Shown: positions 12,495 to 19,606, counted from the first letter of the stretch. The stretch: 19,606 bases of DNA from JAEUMD01 sp050250815 (GCA_050250815.1 JBFWNY010000050.1:1-19606); one strand, 5' to 3'. Numbers and translations: made by a program. Notes: generated from the sequence alone by a model not told the origin.

Positions 12495-13499
12495 ATGCGA
12501 CGAGTCTGGACCGCAGCTGCGATCGTCGCGGCGATCGTTCTGGTGGCCGCATCGGCAACGATGAATTTCACCTTCGCTCGGTCGATGGGGCGCACCCCCG
12601 AGGAGGGTCTGATCCTGGGCGCCGTCGCTGTCGGCGTCGATATCCTGAAGGCCGTGTTGGCGCTGCAGATCGCGGAAGCGCTTCGTGATCGACGCTGGGG
12701 CTTCGCGCTGACTGGGATGCTCACCTTCGTGCTGTTCAGCGCCCTCTCCCTTGCTGCCGCCCTCGGATTTGCGGCGAGCAACCGGGAGGCGGTGCTGGGC
12801 GATAAGGCGCGCGGCAATCTGCGGCTGGCCGCGCTGGAGGCGCAATTGGGCGCGTTGCGCAAGAAGCGGGATGCACTTCCGCCCCATCGGCTTGCGGCGC
12901 TCGTCGATGAAGATCTGGCAACGGGCCAACGCGACCCGCGTTGGCTGACATCGCGCCAGTGTAGCGCTACCAACGGGCGCACGCTGCGTGAGTTCTGCGA
13001 TGGGGTCAGCCGATTGCGCAGCGAGCGGATTGCAGCACTCGAGGGTGCGAGGCTCGAGCAGGAGATCGTAGCGATCGAACAGGAGATGGACGGGCTACGC
13101 AAAGCCGGAGGCGGCATAGCGAGCGATCCGCAGGCCCATGCCTTGGCGCAGGCACTGGGATTGAGCGAAGCGCAGGTGCAACGCGGGCTCTCGGCGCTGA
13201 TGGCGATCGTGGTGGAGGTGGGTTCCGGATTGGGGTTATTTCTCGCGCACAATCGGTCGTCGAGTCCTACGAACCGCCCGACGAACATTGCAAATAGAAC
13301 GGAAAATGAAACAGCGACCGATGACGAAGACAGCGAGCCGACGGGCAAGCCGGAAGAACCAGATGCGGCTGCGCAGGAGAATGGTCAGCGGGCCGTGGTG
13401 GTGGTCCGGCCTCGCAACGGGCAATTGCCGGCGCCGCGGTCGGACCGGCCAAGCCGCCGACGCAAGCTGAACGGGGAGACCGAACAATCCGACGCATAG
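12495..13499 (+). CDS. Membrane protein with coiled-coil loop (334 aa), unrecognised family
   Basis: GGAGG at 12485-12489, five bases before ATG 12495, decides this start over one 36 bases upstream. The product begins MRRVWTAAAIVAAIVLVAAS. Hydrophobic segments lie at about 6-24, 38-58, 70-94 and 228-246. Between the third and fourth is a charged region of about 125 residues with heptad-like stretches: AALEAQLGALRKKRDAL and EGARLEQEIVAIEQEMDGLR. The last about 85 residues are hydrophilic and disordered-looking (NETATDDEDSEPTGKPEEPD, ending RRRKLNGETEQSDA). The order resembles small inner-membrane proteins with a long cytosolic or periplasmic coiled coil. I do not recognise a named family; an exclusion or mating-related role is a guess. 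Confidence 0.78.
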   Translation: MRRVWTAAAIVAAIVLVAASATMNFTFARSMGRTPEEGLILGAVAVGVDILKAVLALQIAEALRDRRWGFALTGMLTFVLFSALSLAAALGFAASNREAVLGDKARGNLRLAALEAQLGALRKKRDALPPHRLAALVDEDLATGQRDPRWLTSRQCSATNGRTLREFCDGVSRLRSERIAALEGARLEQEIVAIEQEMDGLRKAGGGIASDPQAHALAQALGLSEAQVQRGLSALMAIVVEVGSGLGLFLAHNRSSSPTNRPTNIANRTENETATDDEDSEPTGKPEEPDAAAQENGQRAVVVVRPRNGQLPAPRSDRPSRRRKLNGETEQSDA

Positions 13500-13512
13500 C
13501 TCCCGCCAGAAT

Positions 13513-13541
13513 GAAGAGCGCCGGTTGGTCCAGCGCTCTTC
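13513..13541. terminator. Bidirectional terminator-like hairpin
   Basis: GAAGAGCGC (13513-13521) pairs perfectly with GCGCTCTTC (13533-13541) around an 11-base loop. It sits between the stop of the rightward gene (13499) and the stop of the leftward gene (13551), as expected of a shared terminator for convergent genes. Confidence 0.65.
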
Positions 13542-13550
13542 GGGTGATGG

Positions 13551-13721
13551 TCATTCGGAGCGTGAGTACATCAGGTCGTAGGCTTCGACGGCGCGCCTCA
13601 AGAATGTACGCCAGTCGACGCGGTCCCGTTTCATCAACTGGCGCAGCCGTCGCTGGGTGTCCCAATCGATGACGCTGGTTGTTGCTCCGGCGTGGGGCAG
13701 CTGGTGAGCGTTGTCAGCCAT
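13551..13721 (-). CDS. Small hypothetical protein (56 aa)
   Basis: I translated this from the reverse strand. It starts MADNAHQLPHAGATTSVIDW, continues DTQRRLRQLMKRDRVDWRTF and ends LRRAVEAYDLMYSRSE. It is basic and helical and could bind DNA, but no family is recognised. Its start overlaps the 3' end of the upstream gene by 8 bases, and GGGGAG precedes the ATG, so it is coupled to that gene. It ends just before a shared terminator hairpin. Confidence 0.65.
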   Translation of the reverse strand: MADNAHQLPHAGATTSVIDWDTQRRLRQLMKRDRVDWRTFLRRAVEAYDLMYSRSE

Positions 13722-14151
13722 GCTCCCCACCCTTCTCCCGATCCGGATGAGCCGGCGGCGGCAAAGCGACGCGCGGCGCCTCGATGCTCAACCATTCCGG
13801 GGCTGCGGTCTGGCGCTGAAGGAAGCGGTACCCCTGGATCAGGTGCGTGACGAGATCGTCGACGTTGCGGTAATTCATCTCGCGAGCCAGTTCATCGATC
13901 CGGAGGAACGTCTTGAAGCCAGTCTCGATGAGATCGGCACGACTGGGACAACCGGAGACAGCCGTTCCGGCGTCCCGATTGACTGGGACATCGAGCAGCC
14001 TCTCCAGGCGCCTGAACCAATCAAGGCTCAGCCGCACATAGTAGGGGGTGTCACGATGGAGAAGCTTGAGCGAACGACCGTCGAGTTCGTCGTCCTTGCG
14101 GACGGCCTGGCCGTTGGAGTTGCGATGGGGATGGTAGGCACCATGGGACAT
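13714..14151 (-). CDS. Hypothetical protein (145 aa)
   Basis: The ATG at 14151 has GGAG six bases upstream, so I prefer it to an earlier ATG at 14172. The product starts MSHGAYHPHRNSNGQAVRKD, with a basic, histidine-rich N-terminus. A central part reads TPYYVRLSLDWFRRLERLL, followed by helices DLIETGFKTFLRIDELAREM and VDDLVTHLIQGYRFLQRQ. It is soluble and mostly helical, and is followed by an overlapping small basic gene. Family unknown; a DNA-binding or partner-type role is possible but not shown. Confidence 0.7.
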   Translation of the reverse strand: MSHGAYHPHRNSNGQAVRKDDELDGRSLKLLHRDTPYYVRLSLDWFRRLERLLDVPVNRDAGTAVSGCPSRADLIETGFKTFLRIDELAREMNYRNVDDLVTHLIQGYRFLQRQTAAPEWLSIEAPRVALPPPAHPDREKGGEHG

Positions 14152-14408
14152 GTCTTGCTCCGTTGAAATCACCGCAGGGTGATTGAAAGCGCGGTGAATG
14201 CAGCAAGACTGCCAGGGCCTCGGGCGTCAGAATATCGGGCAAAATATAGGCATTTCATGTGTACGAAGGGGCATACGGACGACACACGAATAGCCTGCGT
14301 CCTGCATATGCTTTGAAAAGAGCGGGAAATGGCGTGAAAGTAATTCTAGAATGGACACGCTAGCCCCTTGGTGGCAATGCTATTGATGTTATTAAAAGTA
14401 GGAGATAA
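14152..14408. promoter_or_regulatory. Divergent intergenic region, A/T-richer, upstream of the three-gene unit
   Basis: This stretch of 257 bases is visibly richer in A and T than its surroundings, especially in the last 100 bases. It holds a 10-base palindrome ATTCTAGAAT (14343-14352), and AGGAG close to the ATG at 14409. It should contain the promoters of both the leftward 145-residue gene and the rightward unit. I see no confident -35/-10 pair. Confidence 0.4.
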
Positions 14409-14819
14409 ATGTTTTTTGAAATTCCTAGAAACGATGTTTTGAGACTGTGGCTGCGTGCGGCAGAAGAATTTTCGAAGGCAATAAATCCTAATGTGGGTCA
14501 ATTTGCAATTCTTACGGGTCGTGCGACCGCGCACGCCGATTACAGAGAAGACCTCGCGCTAGCTGTGCATGTTGTGCAGGAGATTGCTGGAGCTCGGTCC
14601 GGTTCAAACCCTGATAAGGTCGATCGTGTGCTACTCAGGTCCGGCTCTATCACGAGTTCGATCTGGGGGCATTCGGAAGAGCTTCTGCAGGAGTGCGTCA
14701 AGGCGGGGATCATGGCGAGCGAAAGTGAAGCCAAGCAACTTGAAGAGGCCATCAGTGAGGCCATCGCTCGCCGCCGCATGAAGATGGGGCTGAGGGGACG
14801 AAACTACGTCTACGACTGA
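14409..14819 (+). CDS. Hypothetical helical protein (136 aa), first of a three-gene unit
   Basis: AGGAG lies five bases before the ATG. The product starts MFFEIPRNDVLRLWLRAAEE and is predicted helical almost throughout: FSKAINPNVGQFAILTGRA; YREDLALAVHVVQEIAGAR; ECVKAGIMASESEAKQLEEA; it ends GLRGRNYVYD. No signal, membrane segment or known motif is visible. Its first codons are A/T-rich compared with the plasmid backbone, hinting at separate origin. About 100 bases separate it from the next rightward gene. Function unknown; context suggests it works with the two genes downstream. Confidence 0.7.
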   Translation: MFFEIPRNDVLRLWLRAAEEFSKAINPNVGQFAILTGRATAHADYREDLALAVHVVQEIAGARSGSNPDKVDRVLLRSGSITSSIWGHSEELLQECVKAGIMASESEAKQLEEAISEAIARRRMKMGLRGRNYVYD

Positions 14820-14922
14820 TGCATGCGATCACCTTGCAGCGCTCCGTTGTTGAAGGATAGGATGTGCACCTTCAGGCTACCGGATAACCAGCACCTACAG
14901 GTATGCTGTATCGTCCGGGCGA

Positions 14923-15996
14923 ATGGCGAGACGTACAGGCATGTCTGGTCGACGCGACTACATTCACGACTTGCGAGCGAAGCTCATGTTCCTCACCGAA
15001 CAGACCGAAAAGGGTACGTGGGAAGAACTTGAACGTCATGTCCCACGATCGACGCGGCAGCAAGCGTGCAATCCCAACAGCCCGTACTACAGCCTGCTTG
15101 GTCGCCCACATCAGAAGGCGCTGGCTAAGGCTTTCGATTTCGACATTGCGTGGCCAGAGTGGCGAGATCCAGCAGCAGACCGCGAAGCTGATGTCCGTCG
15201 CGATACATGCGCAGCGTTCAAAACTAGATATGCCCAACACATGAGCGGTCTGGATCAGGCACGACGCGCAGTTCCAAGAGGGGCCGAACCTGTGACCGCC
15301 AATGACGAAGCGGCTGTGGGGCGACCAACAGTAAAGCTTGGTCCTGGACCGCATCAGCCGGTCAAGCAACTGACGCGAACGATCAAGCTTGCATCGGTCT
15401 CTATCGAGGGCCAGCAATGGGGCGAAGGGTCGGTCGCGTTACTCCTGACGCTTGCGTGCAACAAGTTTCGGGAGTTGACGGTCATACGGGGCCGGATCGA
15501 AATTTCTCCCGGCGCGGGGCGCATGACGATGCCAAGCTACTTGGAATGGCAAGCGCCAAAGGCTGTTGCTGGCCACGCCACCGGTCGTGCGAACAAGGTG
15601 ATGATTGAGCGTGGAGGGACCCGGCTCGACCCACATCTGGACATCACAGGGGTGGATGGTCCGATTGGCACGATCGTATTCGACGGTGACTTACCGGCAT
15701 TCGAGGGATTGGTACCCGGGGACGAAATAGCCGTCACCTTCGGCACCTGGCTCGCTGATGTTGGCACGAGTTGGCAATTGGACAACGCGGCACAACCTGA
15801 AGGCAATGCCTTTGGCATCGATAGCTTGGGTGTCCTTAGTAAAGATGGAAAGCTGATCGCCGAACGGACAGAAGAGCTGACCGCCTACAAGCGATGGGCG
15901 ATTGGAATAATTCGCCAGGACACATTGGGCGAAGCTGGACCCGACGGATATCTTGAACTCGTCACGCATTCGCTTATCGTCGGACGCGGCGTATGA
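14923..15996 (+). CDS. Hypothetical two-domain protein (357 aa), second of a three-gene unit
   Basis: The first about 100 residues are helical and basic, with a distinctive GRPHQKALAKAFDFD then IAWPEWRDP, then FKTRYAQH. I have an impression of similar WPEWR-containing N-terminal units in other bacterial proteins but cannot name a family. The remaining about 230 residues are beta-rich (TRTIKLASVSIEGQQWGEGS; VALLLTLACNKFRELTVIRG; GPIGTIVFDGDLPAFEG; ELVTHSLIVGRGV). This could be a binding or sensor domain; no catalytic motif is evident. Start is uncertain: ATG 14923 is the longest in-frame choice, and ATG 14941 (MSGRRDYIHDL) is equally plausible, neither with a strong ribosome site. Its stop overlaps the next start by 4 bases, so those two are coupled. 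Confidence 0.72.
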   Translation: MARRTGMSGRRDYIHDLRAKLMFLTEQTEKGTWEELERHVPRSTRQQACNPNSPYYSLLGRPHQKALAKAFDFDIAWPEWRDPAADREADVRRDTCAAFKTRYAQHMSGLDQARRAVPRGAEPVTANDEAAVGRPTVKLGPGPHQPVKQLTRTIKLASVSIEGQQWGEGSVALLLTLACNKFRELTVIRGRIEISPGAGRMTMPSYLEWQAPKAVAGHATGRANKVMIERGGTRLDPHLDITGVDGPIGTIVFDGDLPAFEGLVPGDEIAVTFGTWLADVGTSWQLDNAAQPEGNAFGIDSLGVLSKDGKLIAERTEELTAYKRWAIGIIRQDTLGEAGPDGYLELVTHSLIVGRGV

Positions 15997-16973
15997 GCGG
16001 CAGCAATTCAGAACGCGAGCGCGGAATGGTGCGTCGCATCCAGTCGGTCATAGACTGTAAGGGCACGTCGTTCGCCGACATCCTTACGGCGGCGAGCATC
16101 GATCCCAAGCGCGGACTTCGGTTTCGCAACCTTTCGGATCTCTCGTTCGCGAGCCAGGATTTGCGTGGAATGGATTTTACTGGTGCGAACCTGGTGGGTT
16201 GCAGTTTCAAGGATGCACTTATCGAAGGCGCGTGCTTCAAACGAGCGCGCCTGGGATTTGTCCAGAGTGATATAGTGGCTCATACTGAGCTTGAAGAGGC
16301 TAGGGACTGGAATGAATTTGCCCTGACGTTGAAAGATGACGCCAATGATCACTATCTGAGCAATTGTGGCGACGATCACTTGCCGGACTGCTCAATATTC
16401 CAAGACTCCGCACTCTTGCCGCGCATGGTAGTGCTTCCTCGCGTAATGAGAGGTGCACATGGTCGGATGGTTCGGGTCGCTGTCAGTTTGAGCGCTGTCA
16501 GCGAAGCAAGTTTCAGGCTGGGAGAGCTACTCAGTGCTGGATTTGCAGATCCATTCCCGTCTCGCGAGTCGCTACCTGCTATGCGCGCTGCGTTGAAACT
16601 ACCTGCCGAAGTGAGAAGGATTGCTGCCACATCGACTGATATTACTGGCGGCACGAGATATGCTGCGTGGGCAAGCTATATATCAAACGTTCGCTATCGC
16701 CCACTGTTTCAGCCATCCCGGATGGAAGGTGGTGCGCTTCGATTTCGTGGGCGAGGCATAGAGGCATATTGGGGAGACTCGTTTGCAGGGATTCATCCTG
16801 ATCGTGGCATGGGGTGGTTCGTGCCCTGCAGCGGTGATTTCTCTGAACAGTTCTCCGACGCGGTCTGGCCGGCGTTCTTTGACCACTGGCCAATTGATGA
16901 ACCAGAGGATGCGGAAGAGTCCCCAGAAGTGGAGTTCCGGCTCGTATGTGAACTCGGCGGACGCCCAGATTGA
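15993..16973 (+). CDS. Pentapeptide-like protein with probable diverged FGE-sulfatase fold (326 aa)
   Basis: Residues about 44-87 have pentapeptide-like repeats (FRNLSDLSFASQDLRGMDFT, then GANLVGCSFKDALIEGACF). After a linker comes MVVLP (145-149), then YAAWASYIS (223-231), RYR (234-236), YWGD (259-262) and near the end EFRLV (314-318). In the formylglycine-generating-enzyme family I know conserved pieces in this order: an EMVVIPAG strand, YxxWLS, YRLP, YWGD and a final GFR. So I infer a remote, shortened relative, lacking the catalytic HGNVWEW segment and therefore probably non-enzymatic. Such folds often act as binding domains. It is coupled by a 4-base overlap to the gene before and ends the unit. 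No database search was possible; the call is from motif order only. Confidence 0.6.
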   Translation: MSGSNSERERGMVRRIQSVIDCKGTSFADILTAASIDPKRGLRFRNLSDLSFASQDLRGMDFTGANLVGCSFKDALIEGACFKRARLGFVQSDIVAHTELEEARDWNEFALTLKDDANDHYLSNCGDDHLPDCSIFQDSALLPRMVVLPRVMRGAHGRMVRVAVSLSAVSEASFRLGELLSAGFADPFPSRESLPAMRAALKLPAEVRRIAATSTDITGGTRYAAWASYISNVRYRPLFQPSRMEGGALRFRGRGIEAYWGDSFAGIHPDRGMGWFVPCSGDFSEQFSDAVWPAFFDHWPIDEPEDAEESPEVEFRLVCELGGRPD

Positions 16974-17040
16974 GCAAGAGTGATTGGCACAACTCGGCAA
17001 GGGGTTTGGAGAGATTTGCGAATGCACATTGTTAGCCTAA

Positions 17041-17302
17041 TATTTGGGCATCCTATTACCGGAAGAGTATTAACGGTATTTAACGGTATTAGGGGGAGGG
17101 TAAACCGTCACGAATTGGCGGGGTAAACCGTCACGCCTGAGGGGGGCATACCGTCACGGGATGGGGAGTAAACCGTCACGACTTGGGCGAGTTACTCCGT
17201 GGCATCCCCAAAGGGGGGCAAACCGTCACACGCTGCCGCCTGAGACTCGGGGGACACCTTTGCCGAACCTCGCACTGCCGCAAAGGGGGGTAAACCGTCA
17301 CG
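17041..17302. other. oriV: Replication origin: six iterons and tandem AT-rich repeats (oriV)
   Basis: The 12-base iteron TAAACCGTCACG occurs exactly at 17101-17112, 17124-17135, 17169-17180 and 17291-17302. Close variants are CATACCGTCACG (17147-17158) and CAAACCGTCACA (17219-17230). G-runs precede most copies. The first four start 23, 23 and 22 bases apart, about two helical turns. A tandem TAACGGTATT pair lies at 17071-17090, with other AT-rich sequence in front of the iterons, a likely melting region. The following rep gene uses the same orientation. No clear DnaA box was seen. Confidence 0.85.
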
Positions 17303-17320
17303 ACCTGCCGGGTGCAAGAA

Positions 17321-17341
17321 TCGCCGATGCGGAATCGGCGA
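17321..17341. repeat. Inverted repeat just upstream of repA
   Basis: TCGCCGAT (17321-17328) pairs perfectly with ATCGGCGA (17334-17341) around a GCGGA loop. It lies between the last iteron and the repA start. Such hairpins can act as attenuators or as operators for RepA, but no U tract follows and the role is unknown. Confidence 0.5.
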
Positions 17342-17401
17342 ACACTGCATGACATCTCCGTGGGGCGAAGCTAGGCTCATGTCATTCCTTGAGTGAGATG
17401 G

Positions 17402-18796
17402 ATGGCCGATAGACGCATTGCCTCGACCCGTGAATTGGTACCGCTGACGCGCCGCGTGACGGATGCTGCGGTCGAACTTGTCCAGCCGCTGAGCGACGAG
17501 CCGGAGTTCATGCATGCGGTGCTGTGTCAGGTCGGGCTACCGCGCAGCGAGGTGAAGGCGCGTGAGTTCACACGGTCAACTGGCGGTGCGTCCATGCTGA
17601 TCGAGGCCGGCAAATGGTTCGATGGCATTCGCTACCATGATATGCCCCTGCCCTATGGTACGCGTCCGCGTCTCGTGCTGTTTCATGTGTGCTCGGAGGC
17701 CGTGCGGCGCAAGTCGCCGGAGGTCGAGGTCGAGCGCAGTGCCAGTGCGTTTCTGGAACGGTTGGGCATCAAGAAGAACGGCGAGAGTTTTTCGGCATTC
17801 AAGAAGCAGATGCTTGCACTGGCGGCATGCCGCATGCAGATCGGCTATGCGACTGACAGCAAGGTGGTGAACCTCAAATGCGATCCGATCCAGCGCTTCG
17901 ATGCGTGGACGCAGAGCGATAACGGGCAATTGGGATTGTGGCCGGGTGTGATCCAGCTCTCCGGCGAGTTCTACGAGACGCTGCGTGAGCATGCGGTGCC
18001 GCTCGATCCGCGCGCCATCGCGGCCTTGCAGAATTCGGCGCTGGCGCTGGATACCTACACCTGGCTCGCACACCGGCTGTGCCGCATCCGGCAGAACAAG
18101 GGTTTTACGCTCTACTGGAAGAACCTGAAGGATCAGTTCGGGCAGGAGTATCGCAGCGACAAGGATTTCAAGCGCGAATTCTCCGGCGCGCTGCGCAAGG
18201 CACACGCGGTCTATCCGGAGGCACGCATCGAGATCGTGCGCGGCGGTCTTCGTTTGATGCCCTCCCCTCCTCCGGTCAAGCGACGTCAGGTCGTCGTTGC
18301 GCTCCCCGCTCCAGAAGCGGAAGCAGCAGCAATCACGCCGACCACGCCTGCGCCTTTGGCGCTTCCGCAGCCGGCGCCTGCGGCGATGCCGGAATTCATC
18401 GCCAAGCTGGACCCGCAAACGTTGCGGCGCGCGCGCGACCTTGCCGCCGGCTTCGATTTTGACAAGATCGCTGCGACCTATGCGGCGATGCTGACCAAGA
18501 GCAAACGCCCGCCCAGCAATCTGGATGAGAAATTCCTGTCTTATCTCCGCGGCTTCGTGAAGGGCGGCCCGGTCAAACCGGCAACGGCGACGTCGTCGAC
18601 CTCGGCGAGGATCGTACTGAAGGCGGCAACTTATGAGCGGGCTGCTGCCGAGGCACCCGGCTGGGATCTGGGCGAGTTGGAGAAGGTGTGGCGCAACTGG
18701 ATCGAGACACTGGGCACGCCTCCCGACAAACCCGACCAGGCCTTCCTCGGTTTCGTACGCAAGCACATCCGACAGAAGGGTCGCCGGGGGAATTGA
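17402..18796 (+). CDS. repA: Plasmid replication initiator RepA with duplicated C-terminal module (464 aa)
   Basis: Residues about 35-290 match the plasmid RepA family (RepA_C, PF04796, from memory): EPEFMHAVLCQVGLPRS, PYGTRPRLVLFHVCSEA, GESFSAFKKQMLALAACRMQ, ALALDTYTWLAHRL, then FTLYWKNLKDQFGQEY. RepA binds iterons and opens the origin; the iterons directly upstream support this. A proline/alanine linker (about 287-333) is followed by two related units at about 340-388 and 409-460, each with a G[FW]D[FL] start and a D-x(2)-FL-x(2)-[LV]R end. ATG 17402 is preferred to GTG 17393, though the ribosome site is weak. The usual family length is shorter, so the C-terminal units look like an addition. 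Confidence 0.92.
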   Translation: MADRRIASTRELVPLTRRVTDAAVELVQPLSDEPEFMHAVLCQVGLPRSEVKAREFTRSTGGASMLIEAGKWFDGIRYHDMPLPYGTRPRLVLFHVCSEAVRRKSPEVEVERSASAFLERLGIKKNGESFSAFKKQMLALAACRMQIGYATDSKVVNLKCDPIQRFDAWTQSDNGQLGLWPGVIQLSGEFYETLREHAVPLDPRAIAALQNSALALDTYTWLAHRLCRIRQNKGFTLYWKNLKDQFGQEYRSDKDFKREFSGALRKAHAVYPEARIEIVRGGLRLMPSPPPVKRRQVVVALPAPEAEAAAITPTTPAPLALPQPAPAAMPEFIAKLDPQTLRRARDLAAGFDFDKIAATYAAMLTKSKRPPSNLDEKFLSYLRGFVKGGPVKPATATSSTSARIVLKAATYERAAAEAPGWDLGELEKVWRNWIETLGTPPDKPDQAFLGFVRKHIRQKGRRGN

Positions 18797-19140
18797 CGCC
18801 CTCTCCCACCCCTTCTGACGCAGTTCTGGGCGCTCGGGGGCGGAGTCAAAATTTGGTCGCTGAGTGGCCTTGGCGGACTGTCATGTAGGGTCGGTGCGGC
18901 ACACCGGGTTTGGCGCGTACCGGCGAATCCTGTGGCCAGTCTGGGAGCCTGGGAAGCCGCCTCGACCCCGTCATTGCCTTGGATTCCGCCCCAACTGAAA
19001 ACATTCTGCAAACAAGCTGGTTGCACGAAGTGTTCAATGAGCAAACACCTTGCAATCATGATGACAACAAACCGATTTCAATCGGAAATCAGTTCGCAAA
19101 CAACTGTTTTCAGTTTGCAATCCCGATGCGGGCGCGACGA

Positions 19141-19180
19141 CAAGCTGAAAGCAATTTGCATGCAAGATGTTTTCAGCTTG
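19141..19180. repeat. 40-base palindrome, candidate centromere (parS-like) site
   Basis: The left 20 bases pair with the right 20 at 17 of 20 positions. The arms are CAAGCTGAAA (19141-19150) and TTTCAGCTTG (19171-19180), perfect over 10 bases, and the centre is the perfect palindrome TTGCATGCAA (19156-19165). A half-site almost the same as its arm occurs at 18995-19010 (CTGAAAACATTCTGCA). It sits between repA and parA. Confidence 0.6.
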
Positions 19181-19499
19181 ATTGCAGTAAGGGCCCTACC
19201 CCGCTTCCTCGTTAGGCCCGATCCGCCCGGGTGTGGCCGCGCTATCTGCCTTTCATGGTTCGCGGGCTGTGCATGCTGCGCGACGGGACGACGGCTTCTC
19301 GATGTCGGCCTGACTCTTTCAAATATCAGCGCCGCCCGATTTACGCGCGTCGGCGCCCTCTCGGCGCATTACCATATAAATGTGCCGGTGCTTCTGTCTC
19401 CGCATGGCGATATGGGCGAAGCGCACATCAAATCATTTGACGCGACTCGATGGCCGCGAGCATGCTTGTGAACATTAGGATTTCCAGATGCTTTCCGGA

Positions 19500-19568
19500 T
19501 GTTTTCAGTAAGTTGACAAGGCGTTTTCAATTCGCATGCGCATTGCGTTCAAAGTGTTTTCAGTAAGT
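19500..19568 (+). promoter_or_regulatory. Likely parA promoter bracketed by two 14-base direct repeats
   Basis: The direct repeat TGTTTTCAGTAAGT is at 19500-19513 and 19555-19568. The first copy ends at the TTGACA hexamer (19513-19518), a good -35 box; the -10 box is not clear. The second copy lies just before GGAG of the parA ribosome site. Two identical sites bracketing a promoter suggest an operator pair, probably bound by a partition protein. Confidence 0.5.
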
Positions 19569-19579
19569 GGAGTGTTGTC

Positions 19580-19606
19580 ATGGCGATGGTGATTGGGCTT
19601 GGCAGC
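19580..19606 (+). CDS. parA: Start of probable ParA-type partition ATPase, cut by window edge
   Basis: Only nine codons are present: MAMVIGLGS. GGAG lies seven bases before the ATG. ParA and related ATPases usually begin with a short hydrophobic strand leading to a Walker-type KGGVGKT; M-V-I-G-L-G-S fits such a start, but the motif itself is beyond the window. Location downstream of repA and of a repeat-rich leader supports the call. It is an inference, not a demonstrated match. Confidence 0.5.

Larger units (their letters stand above)
18797..19579. other. parS: Partition region without a gene: candidate centromere and parA leader
   Basis: No frame here looks coding. From 18993 to 19568 the motif CTGAAAAC or its complement GTTTTCAG occurs at 18995-19002, 19106-19113, 19169-19176, 19501-19508 and 19556-19563. 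The best site is the 40-base palindrome at 19141-19180. An additional CCGATT-TC-AATCGG palindrome lies at 19072-19085. The pattern of clustered repeats before a parA-like start fits a segregation centromere and autoregulatory sites. The stretches 18797-18990 and 19185-19490 show nothing else. Confidence 0.55.

Noticed and set aside
11513..13348. A 611-residue leftward frame extending the protease far upstream
   Set aside because: The upstream two thirds lie opposite the coiled-coil membrane gene and are serine/alanine/arginine-rich shadow sequence. AGGAGG at 12368-12373 and the signal-like start define the real protease.
15993..16973. Diversity-generating retroelement target, prompted by the FGE-like fold
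   Set aside because: No reverse transcriptase, template repeat or variable repeat is visible in the window, and the C-terminal part is truncated.
17576..18766. A 396-residue leftward frame opposite repA
   Set aside because: It is the antisense shadow of repA, very rich in arginine and leucine, with no domain.
18910..19471. Rightward frames across the partition region
   Set aside because: They cover the palindromes and repeats, have no ribosome sites, and the sequence is better explained as non-coding regulatory DNA.

Overview
The window looks like the backbone of a GC-rich, mobilizable plasmid, probably from an alphaproteobacterium. Host inference rests on overall base composition, the type of RepA with its iterons, and the style of the small plasmid genes; it is an inference, since there is no rRNA or housekeeping gene to anchor it. 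I see no tRNA, rRNA, CRISPR array, transposase or insertion sequence.

Layout. (1) 1-640: the start of a MobC-like relaxosome gene, running leftward off the window edge, with a cluster of inverted repeats upstream that is a good oriT candidate. (2) 640-1126: no convincing gene, but several short perfect inverted repeats. (3) 1127-1559: two small leftward genes, then inverted repeats, then a VapBC toxin-antitoxin pair at 1752-2410. (4) 2498-6785: a tightly packed leftward run of 13 mostly unrecognised small genes, including a DNA-methyltransferase-like gene. Nine of its twelve junctions are 4-base ATGA overlaps. Duplicated junction sequences and a degenerate copy of the methyltransferase 3' end suggest growth by local recombination. 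(5) 7257-8846: a rightward VirD4/TraG-type coupling protein without visible membrane helices. (6) 8931-14151: envelope-type and small plasmid genes: a cysteine-rich small protein, a 42-residue protein, two membrane proteins, a 435-residue probable secreted or anchored protein, an exported trypsin-like protease, a coiled-coil membrane protein and two overlapping small genes. (7) 14409-16973: three rightward genes preceded by an A/T-richer leader. The last has pentapeptide-like repeats followed by what I read as a very diverged formylglycine-generating-enzyme (FGE-sulfatase) fold. This is the best candidate for an undescribed system. (8) 17041-18796: iterons and repA. (9) 18797-19606: a partition region with a 40-base palindrome, related half-sites, and the first codons of a probable parA.

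How it fits together. RepA with its iterons would drive replication, and parA with the upstream repeats would drive segregation. VapBC would add post-segregational stability. MobC, oriT and the coupling protein would allow transfer, probably using a mating apparatus not encoded here, because no VirB/Trb pore genes are visible. The relaxase expected next to mobC would lie beyond the left edge. The large operon at 2498-6785 and the three-gene unit at 14409-16973 are the accessory parts whose job cannot be read from sequence alone.
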